Shown: positions 30,801-38,350 of the stretch, in pieces
Layout of the letters: each line of letters opens with the position of its first letter
Position numbering within the stretch: position 1 is the first letter of the stretch
From: Streptomyces hoynatensis
GTDB lineage: Bacteria > Actinomycetota > Actinomycetes > Streptomycetales > Streptomycetaceae
Direction: 5' to 3'
Assembly (NCBI RefSeq): GCF_003626535.1
Contig: NZ_RBAL01000002.1
Span: forward strand, 62,001 to 126,000
Length of the DNA: 64,000 bases
Notes under the pieces: model-generated
What the model was told of the DNA's origin: nothing
Databases searched by the model: none
Seen by the model: the letters and a program-made list of their open reading frames with translations, nothing else
Made by a program: the position numbers and the translations under genes

Positions 30801-32039
30801 TTACCCGCGGGCCGGGCGGGCGCGGCGCGGCAGCAGCGGCTCGGCCAGGGCGAGGGCGAGGGCCGCGGCGGCCAGCAGCGCCCCGGCGAGGGCGATGCCG
30901 CGGACGTGGCCCGCGTCCACCAGCGCGCCGCCGAGCAGCGCCCCGGAGGCGATGCCCACGTTGAACGCGGCCGAGTTGCCCGCCGAGGCCAGGTCGGTGC
31001 TGCCGGGGGCCACCCGCATGATGCGGTTCTGCGAGGCGATCGGCACGCAGGCGCAGGCGAAGCCGGTGAGGCCGACGCCGAGGACCAGCGCGAACCGGTG
31101 CGTGCCCAGGGCGGCGAGCAGGCAGAGCGCCGCCACCACCAGCGCGCTCGGCACGGTGAACGCCTGCCGCGGGTACCGGTCGCAGACCGCGCCCGCGGAC
31201 AGCCCGCCCACCACCCCCGCCGCGCCGTAGAGCAGCAGCATCGGGGTGACGGCCCCCTCGGCCAGGCCCCCCACCTCGTCGAGGAAGGCGGCGAGGTAGG
31301 TGTAGGCCGTGAACACCCCCGCGACCAGCAGGGCGTTGGCCGTGACGACGGCGCGGTACGCGACGCGGTCGGGGTGGGTGCCGGTGGCGGCGTGGCTCTC
31401 TTCGGGGCGGGTGTCCGGGAGGCTGCGGGCGGCGGCGAAGAGGACGCAGGCCGTCAGGGCGCTCAGCGCGAGGAACGCGGCCCGCCAGTTGGCGGCCTGC
31501 CCGAGCCAGGTCGCGGCGGGGACGCCGAGGACCCCGCCGATGGAGCCGCCGGAGAAGGTCAGGGCGAGGACCCGCCCGCGCACCTCCTCGGGGAAGAGCC
31601 CGGCGACGGTCGGGCCGACCACGGCCCAGAAGACCGCCTGGCACAGCGAGGTGACCAGGCGGGCCGCCAGCAGCAGCCAGTAGGCGGGGGCGAGGGCGGA
31701 GAGCCAGGTGGCGAGCAGGAAGGCCACGAGCACCCGCCTCAGCAGCACCCGCCGCGGCAGGCCGAGCGTGAGGCGGGCGGCCGGCACCGAGACCACCGCG
31801 ACCGTGAGGCCGTAGCCGGTGACCAGCAGGCCGACCGCGGCCTCGGAGGCGCCGAGGTCCTCGGCGATCGGCGACAGCAGGCCGATGGGGAGGTTCTCCG
31901 TGGTCACGAAGCAGAAGGCGGCCACCGCCATCGACACCACCACGGCCGCCGCGGCCCGGGGGCCGAGGTCCCCGAGCGGGGCCGGCAGCGTGCGGGAACG
32001 GCGCGCCCCACGAGGCGCGTTCGTGGAACCTCGCGGCAT
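30801..32039 (-). CDS. Major facilitator superfamily transporter, sugar-efflux/drug-resistance type
   Basis: A 412-residue proton-driven exporter with twelve predicted transmembrane helices and a charged loop after helix 6 (LPDTRPEESHAATGTHPDR). Motif A-like sequence ARLTLGLPRRVLLRR follows helix 2, and GGSIGGVLGVPAATWLG is the motif C-like segment in helix 5. The overall sequence resembles the AraJ/CmlR group. The ATG at 32039 has GGGGGGAAG upstream. No regulator gene is adjacent, so the cargo cannot be inferred. Confidence 0.85.
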   Translation of the reverse strand: MPRGSTNAPRGARRSRTLPAPLGDLGPRAAAAVVVSMAVAAFCFVTTENLPIGLLSPIAEDLGASEAAVGLLVTGYGLTVAVVSVPAARLTLGLPRRVLLRRVLVAFLLATWLSALAPAYWLLLAARLVTSLCQAVFWAVVGPTVAGLFPEEVRGRVLALTFSGGSIGGVLGVPAATWLGQAANWRAAFLALSALTACVLFAAARSLPDTRPEESHAATGTHPDRVAYRAVVTANALLVAGVFTAYTYLAAFLDEVGGLAEGAVTPMLLLYGAAGVVGGLSAGAVCDRYPRQAFTVPSALVVAALCLLAALGTHRFALVLGVGLTGFACACVPIASQNRIMRVAPGSTDLASAGNSAAFNVGIASGALLGGALVDAGHVRGIALAGALLAAAALALALAEPLLPRRARPARG

Positions 32040-32217
32040 GCGGCTTCCCCCCAACCCGGTCGGCATCGTCCCGCGCGGCGCCCCGGAACGGCGGCGTGCC
32101 CGGGGACGGCGGGAGCGGCCGGGCGGCGGAGGGGCGTCCCCGGATCGGGACGCCGAGGGGCGCCAGGAGACGTTAAGGGACGCCGGGGGCCGCTGCCAAG
32201 AGCCGGCAGGCCATGCC

Positions 32218-32283
32218 GGAGCACCACGGGACCACCGCGGGAGCACCACGGGACCACCGCGGGACCACCGCAGGGCCACTGCT
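32218..32283. repeat. Six 11-bp tandem repeats between the MFS gene and a small gene
   Basis: Units GGAGCACCACG, GGACCACCGCG, GGAGCACCACG, GGACCACCGCG, GGACCACCGCA and GGGCCACTGCT are contiguous. They lie 179-244 bp upstream of the MFS start and directly after the small gene that ends at 32320. The first four units form two perfect 22-bp copies. Confidence 0.85.
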
Positions 32284-32319
32284 GCGGGGCCACGGCCGCG
32301 GAGCCGTTGCCGCGCTCCG

Positions 32320-32514
32320 CTAGGGAATGTCGCCGCTCCAGCGCCAGACGCCCTCCAGCTCCGGGTCCGGGGTGTAGAGCGCACGGCCGCCGGGATAGGC
32401 ACAGCGCTCCGCGGGCAGCGCCACGCCGGTCTTCGCTTCCTCCCGGGACAGAGCGGACAGGTCGAGCACCTCGCCGTCGAGGGGGCCGCCGTACAGCTGC
32501 ACCATTGAAGCCAT
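32320..32514 (-). CDS. Small conserved protein of unknown function
   Basis: A 64-residue protein, MASMVQLYGGPLDGEVLDLS onward, ending with a Trp-rich GVWRWSGDIP. The LYGGPLDGE...ALYTPDPE pattern is familiar from small Streptomyces proteins, but I know of no function. No signal peptide. The ATG at 32514 has no strong ribosome site (GGCGCC). It follows the DUF6233 gene by 32 bp on the same strand, so the two may be co-transcribed. Confidence 0.65.
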   Translation of the reverse strand: MASMVQLYGGPLDGEVLDLSALSREEAKTGVALPAERCAYPGGRALYTPDPELEGVWRWSGDIP

Positions 32515-32546
32515 GGCGCCCAGAGTGGCACGACACCACCGGGATG

Positions 32547-32861
32547 TCAGGACTTCGGCGCTTCCGCCCCGCACACCAGGCACCGCTCGATCCTGGGCCC
32601 GTGCTCGGCCAGCAACTCCCGTACCTGCGCGGCGCGCAGGTTCGGGGAGCCCGGGCACCAGCAGCCCTCCCGGTGCAGGATCCCGCGGCGCGGCTCGCCG
32701 CGCGGGGTGCGCATCCACTGCACCCACCACCGGGGTCGCGCCGCCTCCTCGGCCGCCCTCACCTCCGCCTCGGCGATCGCCTTCCGCACCCTGGCCTGCG
32801 TCAGCTCCAGCCATCTGGCGATCGCGCGCAGCCTGGGCAGGTCGGGAGGAAGCTCGCTCAT
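32547..32861 (-). CDS. DUF6233-family protein
   Basis: A 104-residue protein starting MSELPPDLPRLRAIARWLEL, the usual opening of the DUF6233 family, which is common in Streptomyces and has no known role. A basic helix follows (VRKAIAEAEVRAAEEA), then WVQWMRTPRG, an HREGCWCPG block and a final CLVC pair. The His and four Cys could bind one zinc. The ATG has GGGAGGAAG upstream. Confidence 0.75.
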   Translation of the reverse strand: MSELPPDLPRLRAIARWLELTQARVRKAIAEAEVRAAEEAARPRWWVQWMRTPRGEPRRGILHREGCWCPGSPNLRAAQVRELLAEHGPRIERCLVCGAEAPKS

Positions 32862-32950
32862 GTGTTCGAGTCTAAGTCGGGTGGCGGCCCAGGCCGGGAA
32901 CCCCCCGCCCCCGCGCGCCCCGCCCCCGCCCGTCTGTCCCCCGGGGGCGG

Positions 32951-32988
32951 CGAACGTTTCCCACCCCTTCTCCGTCGTAGGGGAAACG
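32951..32988 (+). promoter_or_regulatory. Candidate ECF-sigma autoregulatory promoter with dyad
   Basis: CGAAC (32951-32955) and CGTC (32973-32976) are separated by 17 bp, the typical -35/-10 arrangement of ECF-dependent promoters, immediately upstream of an ECF sigma gene. A perfect 8-bp dyad, CGTTTCCC (32955-32962) and GGGAAACG (32981-32988), spans the -10. The expected 5' UTR is about 20 nt. Confidence 0.5.
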
Positions 32989-33003
32989 ACGAAGGAGCTG
33001 CGG

Positions 33004-33552
33004 ATGGTCCGTTGGCGCACAGCCGTGGGGTCGGGGGAGGCGCACGCGCGGGCCTCGGGCGTGCCGCTCGCCGAGGGCATGGACGCCGGCCGGGTACGGG
33101 CGGTGCTCGCGCTGGGCGGGGTGCCCTGGGACGAACTGGAGGACGGCGTCCAGCAGGTCAGGCTGAAACTGCTGGAGCAGGACGCGAAACCGGCCGGGAA
33201 GCCGATCAGGGAGCCGGGGGCGTTCGTCTCCGTGGTGGCCTCCCGGGTGGCGATCGACTGGCACCGGGCCCGCAGCAGGGACGCGGGCCTGCGGGAGCGG
33301 CTCGCCGCACGGTGGGGGGCCACGCCCCCGCCGGAACACCCGCAGGAGCACCGGGACCTGGCCCTGACCGTGGCCGCGGGGCTGGACGAACTCCCGCCGG
33401 GGCAGCGGCAGGTCCTCGTCCTGCGCTACTACGCCGACCTGCCGGTGCGCAAGATCGCCGAGCTGCTCGACGTCCCCGAGGGCACGGTCAAGAGCCGCCT
33501 GCACGCGGCCGTTTCCGCCCTGCGTACCCGGCTCGGCGAGAGGGAGAGCTGA
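33004..33552 (+). CDS. ECF RNA polymerase sigma factor
   Basis: A 182-residue sigma-70 family protein that directs RNA polymerase to stress- or envelope-type promoters. Region 2 is seen in PWDELEDGVQQVRLKLLEQ and FVSVVASRVAIDWHRARSR; region 4 in LDELPPGQRQVLVLRYYADL with the helix-turn-helix VRKIAELLDVPEGTVKSRL. The ATG at 33004 has GAAGGAG upstream; the frame is open further but that part lacks sigma homology. The next gene begins one base after the stop and encodes a membrane protein, as for a sigma/anti-sigma pair. Confidence 0.9.
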   Translation: MVRWRTAVGSGEAHARASGVPLAEGMDAGRVRAVLALGGVPWDELEDGVQQVRLKLLEQDAKPAGKPIREPGAFVSVVASRVAIDWHRARSRDAGLRERLAARWGATPPPEHPQEHRDLALTVAAGLDELPPGQRQVLVLRYYADLPVRKIAELLDVPEGTVKSRLHAAVSALRTRLGERES

Positions 33553-33553
33553 C

Positions 33554-34273
33554 ATGTCCACCAGCCATGAGGCGCCCGGTTCCGCGGACGCCCGCGATCC
33601 GGTGGAGGCGCGCCTGCGCCTCGCCCTCGCCCTGATCGGCGAGGAGGCGGCCAAGGGAGCGCCGGCCGCCGCCTCCTCCGCGCACCCTCCCGCCGGGGAA
33701 GGGGCGCCGGCCCCGGGCACCCGCCCGGCCACCCGCCCCCGCCCGGCCACCCGCCCCCGCCCGCGCAGGTGGCGGAGCCTGGTCGCCCCGGCGATCGCCC
33801 TCGGGAGCAGCGCCTGCCTACTGGGCCTCCTGCTGCTCCTCGTCCCCGAGCGCCCCGTCTCCGAGGACAACAGCGAAGGAGGCGGAGCGGCGGCCGACCT
33901 GTCCTACGAGGGGTGGGTCGCCTGCATGAGCACCATCCTGGAGGGCGAGGTCGTCGGCGTCGCGGACGAGACGCCGGGGGAGGGGTGGGTCACCGTCACC
34001 GTCGACGTCCAGGACTGGATCAAGCCGGCCGAAGGCCCGCGCCGCGTCGACCTCCGCCTCTACAAGGAGAACGTCGGCTACCGGACGCTCAGCCCCGGCG
34101 AGCGCCTGCTGTTCACCCTGCCCGTGGAGAGCCAGGAGACGAGCTGGGACTGGGACTACGCCATCGGCGGCGAGGAGGCCGAGACGCAACGCGCCCTGAT
34201 CGAAAGCGCACTCCCCGGCTCCGCCGGCCTGGGCTGCGTGCTCGACGACGTCCCCGAGGACGCCGCCCTGTGA
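33554..34273 (+). CDS. Single-pass membrane protein paired with the ECF sigma factor
   Basis: A 239-residue protein. The cytoplasmic part (1-75) begins with a helix DPVEARLRLALALIGEEAAK that may contact the sigma factor, then a PATRPRP repeat. One transmembrane helix (about 78-98, IALGSSACLLGLLLLLVP) leads to an outer domain with SYEGWVACMSTILEGEVVGV, VTVTVDVQDWIKP and two Cys near its ends. The zinc-binding HxxxCxxC motif of classical anti-sigma factors is missing. Role as an anti-sigma or sensor is inferred from the 1-bp spacing to the sigma gene. Confidence 0.75.
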   Translation: MSTSHEAPGSADARDPVEARLRLALALIGEEAAKGAPAAASSAHPPAGEGAPAPGTRPATRPRPATRPRPRRWRSLVAPAIALGSSACLLGLLLLLVPERPVSEDNSEGGGAAADLSYEGWVACMSTILEGEVVGVADETPGEGWVTVTVDVQDWIKPAEGPRRVDLRLYKENVGYRTLSPGERLLFTLPVESQETSWDWDYAIGGEEAETQRALIESALPGSAGLGCVLDDVPEDAAL

Positions 34274-34423
34274 CGCCCGGGGCCCGGGCCCGCGCCGGGC
34301 CCGGGCGCCGGTTCGCTGGGCCGTTGGAAGGAGCGGCGCCCGGCGGGTGATTGCGCGGACCGGGCCCGGAGTGTGGGGTGACGTGGAGGGGGACCGAGCC
34401 CGACGAGCACGAGGAGACCAGGC

Positions 34424-35770
34424 GTGGCCAAGGAGCCGGATCGCGCAGCCCCCGAAGCCCCCGACCTGCCGACGCTGGGGGAGCACCTCGACCTCATCGC
34501 CGAGCACGTCAAGCAGCTCGGCCGGGCCCACGACCAGATGCAGGGACTGCTGCGGGCGGTGCTCGCCATCAGCCGCGAGCTGAAGCTGCCCGTGGTGCTG
34601 CGGAACATCATCGTCACCGCGATGGAGCTGGTCGGCGCGCGGTACGGGGCGCTCGGCGTGCTCGACGAGAAGGGCGAGGGCCTGGCCGAGTTCATCCCCG
34701 TCGGCCTGAACGACGAGGAGTACCAGGACCTGTCGGGCGTCGAGCTGCCGCACGGCCGCGGACTGCTCGGCAGCCTCATCCGCCACCCCGAGCCGCTGCG
34801 AGTCGACGACATCCCCTCCCACCCGGACTCGGTGGGCTTCCCGCCCCGGCACATGCCGCTGCGCACCCTGCTCGGCGTCGCGATCAGCGTCCGCGGCCGG
34901 GTCTACGGCAACCTCTACCTCTCCGAGCGGCAGGACGGGCGGCCCTTCGACGAGGAGGACGAGACGATCGTCAAGGCCCTGGCCGGGGCCGCCGGCATCG
35001 CCGTGGAGAACGCCAGGCTGCTGGAGCGCGAGCGGCGCAACGCCGAGTGGTTCCAGCGGATGCTGCTGCCCACCCTGCCCGACCTCTCCCCCTTCGGCGC
35101 GGCGGCCGTCTACCGCCCGGCCCAGGGGCGAGAGGCCAGGCAGGGCCACGTCGGCGGCGACTGGTACGACGCCGTGCCGCTGCCGGGCGGCGCCGTCGGC
35201 CTGGTGATCGGGGACGTCATCGGGCACGACCTCCTGTCCGCCGCCGTGATGTCCGAGTTGCGCAACATGCTGCGCGCCCTGCTCTTCGCCTACCGGGAGC
35301 CCCCGAGCGCCGTCCTCACCGAACTCGACCGCGCGATGGCCGTCCTCACCGAGGCACCCCTGACCACGGCGACCCTGGCGCTGGTCCAGCCCGCGGAGGA
35401 CGGCTGGCTGCTCAGGTGGAGCAGCGCCGGGCACCCGCCGCCCCTGGTGCTGCCCGCCGGGGGCGAGCCGTTCTACCCGCGCACCGACCCGGGCGTGCCG
35501 CTGGGCGTGAACCACCACGTGGCGCGGCCCGACCAGCAGCTGCGGCTGAGCGCGGGCACCAGTCTGCTGCTGTTCACCGACGGCCTGGTCGAGCACCATC
35601 AGCGCCCGCTGGACGCCGGCCTGTCCCGGCTGGCGTCGCTGGCCGCGGCGCATGCGGACGACGACCTCGACGCGCTGTGCCGGACCCTGGCGGAGCAACG
35701 GCCGAGCGACGGCCACGACGACCTCGCCCTGGTGTCCCTCCGGCTTCCCCACCACCCGCAGCCCGCCTGA
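34424..35770 (+). CDS. GAF-domain PP2C-type serine phosphatase (RsbU/SpoIIE-like)
   Basis: Such proteins dephosphorylate anti-anti-sigma factors in response to a signal sensed by the GAF domain. The 448-residue protein has an N-terminal helix, a GAF domain (about 45-200, with ARYGALGVLDEKGEGLAEFI and HPEPLRVDDIPSHPDSVGFP), a short coiled linker (LLERERRNAEWFQRMLLP) and a PP2C domain (about 220-445). The metal-binding motifs are GGDWYDAV, GDVIGHD, LLFTDGLVEH and GHDDLALV. No kinase domain is fused. The GTG start has GAGGAGACC upstream. It stands alone and faces the endonuclease-fold gene. Confidence 0.9.
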   Translation: MAKEPDRAAPEAPDLPTLGEHLDLIAEHVKQLGRAHDQMQGLLRAVLAISRELKLPVVLRNIIVTAMELVGARYGALGVLDEKGEGLAEFIPVGLNDEEYQDLSGVELPHGRGLLGSLIRHPEPLRVDDIPSHPDSVGFPPRHMPLRTLLGVAISVRGRVYGNLYLSERQDGRPFDEEDETIVKALAGAAGIAVENARLLERERRNAEWFQRMLLPTLPDLSPFGAAAVYRPAQGREARQGHVGGDWYDAVPLPGGAVGLVIGDVIGHDLLSAAVMSELRNMLRALLFAYREPPSAVLTELDRAMAVLTEAPLTTATLALVQPAEDGWLLRWSSAGHPPPLVLPAGGEPFYPRTDPGVPLGVNHHVARPDQQLRLSAGTSLLLFTDGLVEHHQRPLDAGLSRLASLAAAHADDDLDALCRTLAEQRPSDGHDDLALVSLRLPHHPQPA

Positions 35771-35829
35771 GGCGCCGCCCCGGGCGCCCCGCGGCGCGCT
35801 CTCGGGGGTGCGGCCCGGCGGTTCTCGGC

Positions 35830-35871
35830 CCGGGGCGCGTTCCCCGGTGCGTGTTCCCCGGGGCGCGTTCC
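35830..35871. repeat. Three 14-bp tandem repeats between convergent genes
   Basis: CCGGGGCGCGTTCC, CCGGTGCGTGTTCC and CCGGGGCGCGTTCC are contiguous between the stop codons of the PP2C and endonuclease-fold genes, where a terminator would be expected. I see no good hairpin there. Confidence 0.75.
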
Positions 35872-35891
35872 GGCGCCGGCCCCGGGGGCGT

Positions 35892-37145
35892 TCAGGCCGT
35901 GGCCGTCGCCTGCCGGCAGTCCTTCTCCACGCCGCCCTGGTAGGAACACACCCGGACCACGGCCGAGTCCGCCGTCCCCGCGGGCGCGGCGGCCGAGCCG
36001 CAGCGGTCGGCGTAGGCGGCGTCCGCCGCGGTCAGCAGGGCCGGGCCGCCCGCGGCGGCCGAGACGTAGGCGCGTACGCCCCAGCCGTCGGCGCGGTTGT
36101 CGCACACCCGCAGCCGCAGGCCGCCGTCCGCGTAGGCCGTCACGTGCGCCGCGCCCGCGAGTTCGGTGGCCGTGAGGGCCGCGCCCGCGGCGGCCACGGG
36201 CGTGGCGTGGACGGTCAGTTCCGCCACCACCGGCAGGTGGTCGGAGGCGGTGGTCGGGACGGTGTGGGCGGCGGACACGTCGAAGGCGGGCGTGGCGTAC
36301 ACGTAGTCGATGCGGGCGTCCTCGCCGTCGCCCGGGTGGGTCAGGGCCTCCTCGCCGGTGTTGGCGTTGACCTGCGTCCAGGCGTCGAGCCACCCGGCCG
36401 CGGCGAACCAGGGGCGGATGGCGTCGTCGGGGCGGACGTTGAGGTCGCCGGTGAGCAGCATCGGCGTGGTCATCAGCGAGGCCGGCAGCTTGTCGATCAC
36501 CGCCCTCGCCTGCCGCGCGCGTCGTTCGGTGGCCTCGGTGCCGAGCCCGGGCGACAGGTGGGTGGTGTAGACCCGCAGGTCCGCCCCGCCGACGCTGAGC
36601 CTGACCCCGCCGAGGCTGCGCCTGACCGCGGTCGTGTCCTGCGGGTACTGCGGCAGCAGGTAGGTCAGCCGCTCCAGGATGGGGTACCTGCTGAGGATCA
36701 GATTGCCGGCCGAGCCGCCGAGCGCGTTCTCGTCGCTGCGGGCGAAGTGGGCGTAGTAGCCGGGGAGTTCGTCGAGGAGCACCTGCCACTGGTTCTCCCC
36801 GCCGACGGCGCTGTTGTCGTGCAGCTCCTGGAGCGTCACGAGGTCGGGGGACTCCTGCCGGATCGCCTCGACCACCCGCCCGAAGTCGGTGACGCCGTCG
36901 GCGCCCTGGCCGCCCTGCACATTCCAGTCCATGACCTTCAGCGAGGTCGCCGCGGCGGCAGAACCGGCCGCGGCGGGGTCGGCGGTACCGGCCGCGGCGG
37001 AGGCGGCGGGGGCGGGGGCGGCGGCGAACCCGAGGAGCACCAGGGCCGGCGCGGCGGCGAGCGCCGTGGCCCGCGCCCACAGGCGGGGGACGGCCGGGGC
37101 GGCGCCCCGGGCCCTGGCCGTGACCGAGCCGCGTACACCGTCCAT
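35892..37145 (-). CDS. Secreted endonuclease/exonuclease/phosphatase-family protein
   Basis: A 417-residue exported hydrolase with the DNase I-like fold. Signal peptide about 1-50 (Ala-rich, ending ASA-AA). The fold's residues appear in order: MDWNVQGG (Asn), TLQELHD (Glu), LILSRYP, YTTHLSPG (His), LLTGDLNVRPDD (Asp, Asn), DYVYATP and TASDHLPVVAE (Asp, His). A C-terminal domain of about 110 residues has three Cys (VCDNRADGWG, DRCGS, VCSYQGG) and is not part of the nuclease fold. The substrate could be nucleic acid or a phospholipid. ATG 37145 has GGGAGGACGG upstream. Confidence 0.88.
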   Translation of the reverse strand: MDGVRGSVTARARGAAPAVPRLWARATALAAAPALVLLGFAAAPAPAASAAAGTADPAAAGSAAAATSLKVMDWNVQGGQGADGVTDFGRVVEAIRQESPDLVTLQELHDNSAVGGENQWQVLLDELPGYYAHFARSDENALGGSAGNLILSRYPILERLTYLLPQYPQDTTAVRRSLGGVRLSVGGADLRVYTTHLSPGLGTEATERRARQARAVIDKLPASLMTTPMLLTGDLNVRPDDAIRPWFAAAGWLDAWTQVNANTGEEALTHPGDGEDARIDYVYATPAFDVSAAHTVPTTASDHLPVVAELTVHATPVAAAGAALTATELAGAAHVTAYADGGLRLRVCDNRADGWGVRAYVSAAAGGPALLTAADAAYADRCGSAAAPAGTADSAVVRVCSYQGGVEKDCRQATATA

Positions 37146-37251
37146 GGGGACCGTCCTCCCGCGCGTCGTGCGCCCGTTCGCACCTCCGGCCCTGGCAGGG
37201 TGGCCGCACCCGCCCGCGTGGTCAAGACCGCCCCGGGTTAACGTGCCTGCC

Positions 37252-37989
37252 GTGAGGCATCTCGGCGGAGTGGCCGCGCGCGGCGCGGCGGCGATCCTGC
37301 TCGGCGCGTGGGCACTTCTCGGCTGCTCAGGCGGCGACGCGCACGACGACGCGGCGGGCGACGGCACACCCGCGGCCACCCCGGACGAGGCTGCTCCGGA
37401 CGAGGGCGCCCCGGAGGAGACCGCCCCGGACGAGGGCGAGTCCGGCTGGACGGTGACCGTGTACTACACGGCCGTCGAGTCCCACCACGACGGGGAGCCG
37501 GTGGCCGTCACCGGCTGCCCGGTCCTCGACTGCACGCACGGCGACAGCGAACTCGGCAGCTACCCCGAGGACTTCGTCACCGCGGTCCAGCAGGAGGGCA
37601 CGGGCCGCATCGTGCACGGGCCGCACGCGGGCGAGTACCTCAACTGGTCCTGGGACGTGGGCTACTGGCTGGACTCCGCGCCCCGCGACAGCTACGGCGC
37701 CCCCCTCGAACCCTTCGTCTCGGCGGCGGCCGACGCCGGCGTCCTCGCCCGCGGCGACCACGTCCGCATCGAGGACTGCGGCACGACCGAGGAGGGCGAG
37801 CCCATCGAACCCGAGGTGTGCGAGACGCTCTCCGCGGCCTCCTGGGTCGTCACCGACGAGTTCACCCCGGGCTTCGGCGGCGACCACCACATGGACGCCT
37901 ACATCGGCGAGGAAACCGGCCCCGGCTTCACCGACTCCCCCCTCTACACCACCCTCAACGACGCCACCCTCACGGTGACCCACGCCTGA
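37252..37989 (+). CDS. Lipoprotein of unknown function, possible double-psi beta-barrel
   Basis: A 245-residue protein with a lipobox (ALLGC, Cys25), then an acidic linker rich in Asp, Glu, Pro and Ala (DEAAPDEGAPEE). A domain follows with VTVYYTAVESHHDG, two Cys in CPVLDC, WDVGYWLDSAPR, GDHVRIEDCG and the C-terminal DEFTPGFGGDHHMDAYIGEE. The order of Tyr-Tyr-Thr, Gly-Asp-x-Val and Asp-x-Tyr is reminiscent of 3D/double-psi beta-barrel domains, but this is weak. It would sit on the outer face of the membrane. The GTG start at 37252 has no ribosome site. It diverges from the endonuclease-fold gene. Confidence 0.75.
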   Translation: MRHLGGVAARGAAAILLGAWALLGCSGGDAHDDAAGDGTPAATPDEAAPDEGAPEETAPDEGESGWTVTVYYTAVESHHDGEPVAVTGCPVLDCTHGDSELGSYPEDFVTAVQQEGTGRIVHGPHAGEYLNWSWDVGYWLDSAPRDSYGAPLEPFVSAAADAGVLARGDHVRIEDCGTTEEGEPIEPEVCETLSAASWVVTDEFTPGFGGDHHMDAYIGEETGPGFTDSPLYTTLNDATLTVTHA

Positions 37990-38011
37990 CCGGCCGCCGC
38001 CACCACCCGTG

Positions 38012-38041
38012 GAACGCCCGCCGGCCGGCGGGCGGGCGTTC
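38012..38041. terminator. Strong bidirectional hairpin between lipoprotein and small peptide genes
   Basis: Perfect 11-bp stem GAACGCCCGCC / GGCGGGCGTTC with an 8-nt loop, between converging genes ending at 37989 and 38056. Confidence 0.85.
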
Positions 38042-38055
38042 CCGACGACCCGGTC

Positions 38056-38241
38056 TCAGCCGGCCCGACCTTTCGCGGATTTCTCCATGGTGTCGACCAT
38101 GCACACAGCGGGGCGTGTGGCGACGCGCTCCGCAGCCGATGCGCGCGGGGCGAGGAGGATCGCACCGGCAGCGGACAGCGTGAGCGCGGCCACGAGTGCG
38201 AGCGGTGGGACCCCGGCTATTCGGGCGCGCCGGTGCAGCAC
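38056..38241 (-). CDS. Small exported peptide downstream of the SARP regulator
   Basis: A 61-residue product with a clear signal peptide: MLHRRARIAGVPP, a hydrophobic core LALVAALTLSAAGAILL, and an AxA site in RASA-AE near residue 36. The mature part would be only about 25 residues, starting AERVATRP and containing one Cys (AVCMVDTMEKS). GTG at 38241 is preceded by AGGAG five bases upstream. The gene lies 109 bp after the SARP regulator on the same strand. Its own promoter has a -10 TAGGAT and paired repeats. It matches the position of afsS after afsR, but it is exported and lacks AfsS-type repeats. A signalling peptide or a small antimicrobial are both possible. Confidence 0.65.
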   Translation of the reverse strand: MLHRRARIAGVPPLALVAALTLSAAGAILLAPRASAAERVATRPAVCMVDTMEKSAKGRAG

Positions 38242-38303
38242 ATGAACTCCTGTGACAGGTGAGGCGGATGTGTCTCAACGTCATTCGAGGGACGAGAGAT
38301 GAC

Positions 38304-38341
38304 ATCCTAGCGGAGAACGATCATGATATGGCGATCATGAT
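38304..38341 (-). promoter_or_regulatory. Promoter of the small peptide gene with two CGATCATGAT repeats
   Basis: On the minus strand a -10 TAGGAT (38309-38304) is preceded, after exactly 8 bp, by ATCATGATCG (38327-38318) and, 14 bp further, by a second identical copy (38341-38332). Each contains the palindrome ATCATGAT. SARP regulators bind direct repeats ending 8 bp before the -10 and covering the -35, so the layout suggests control by the adjacent SARP. The 14-bp period differs from their usual 11 or 22. Confidence 0.55.
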
Positions 38342-38350
38342 AAAGGGAAC

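Noticed and set aside
32218..32283. Tandem repeats as a CRISPR array
   Set aside because: Units are contiguous 11-mers without spacers, and no cas gene is in the window.
38056..38241. Small gene as an afsS orthologue
   Set aside because: Position fits, but the product has a signal peptide and lacks the internal repeats of AfsS.
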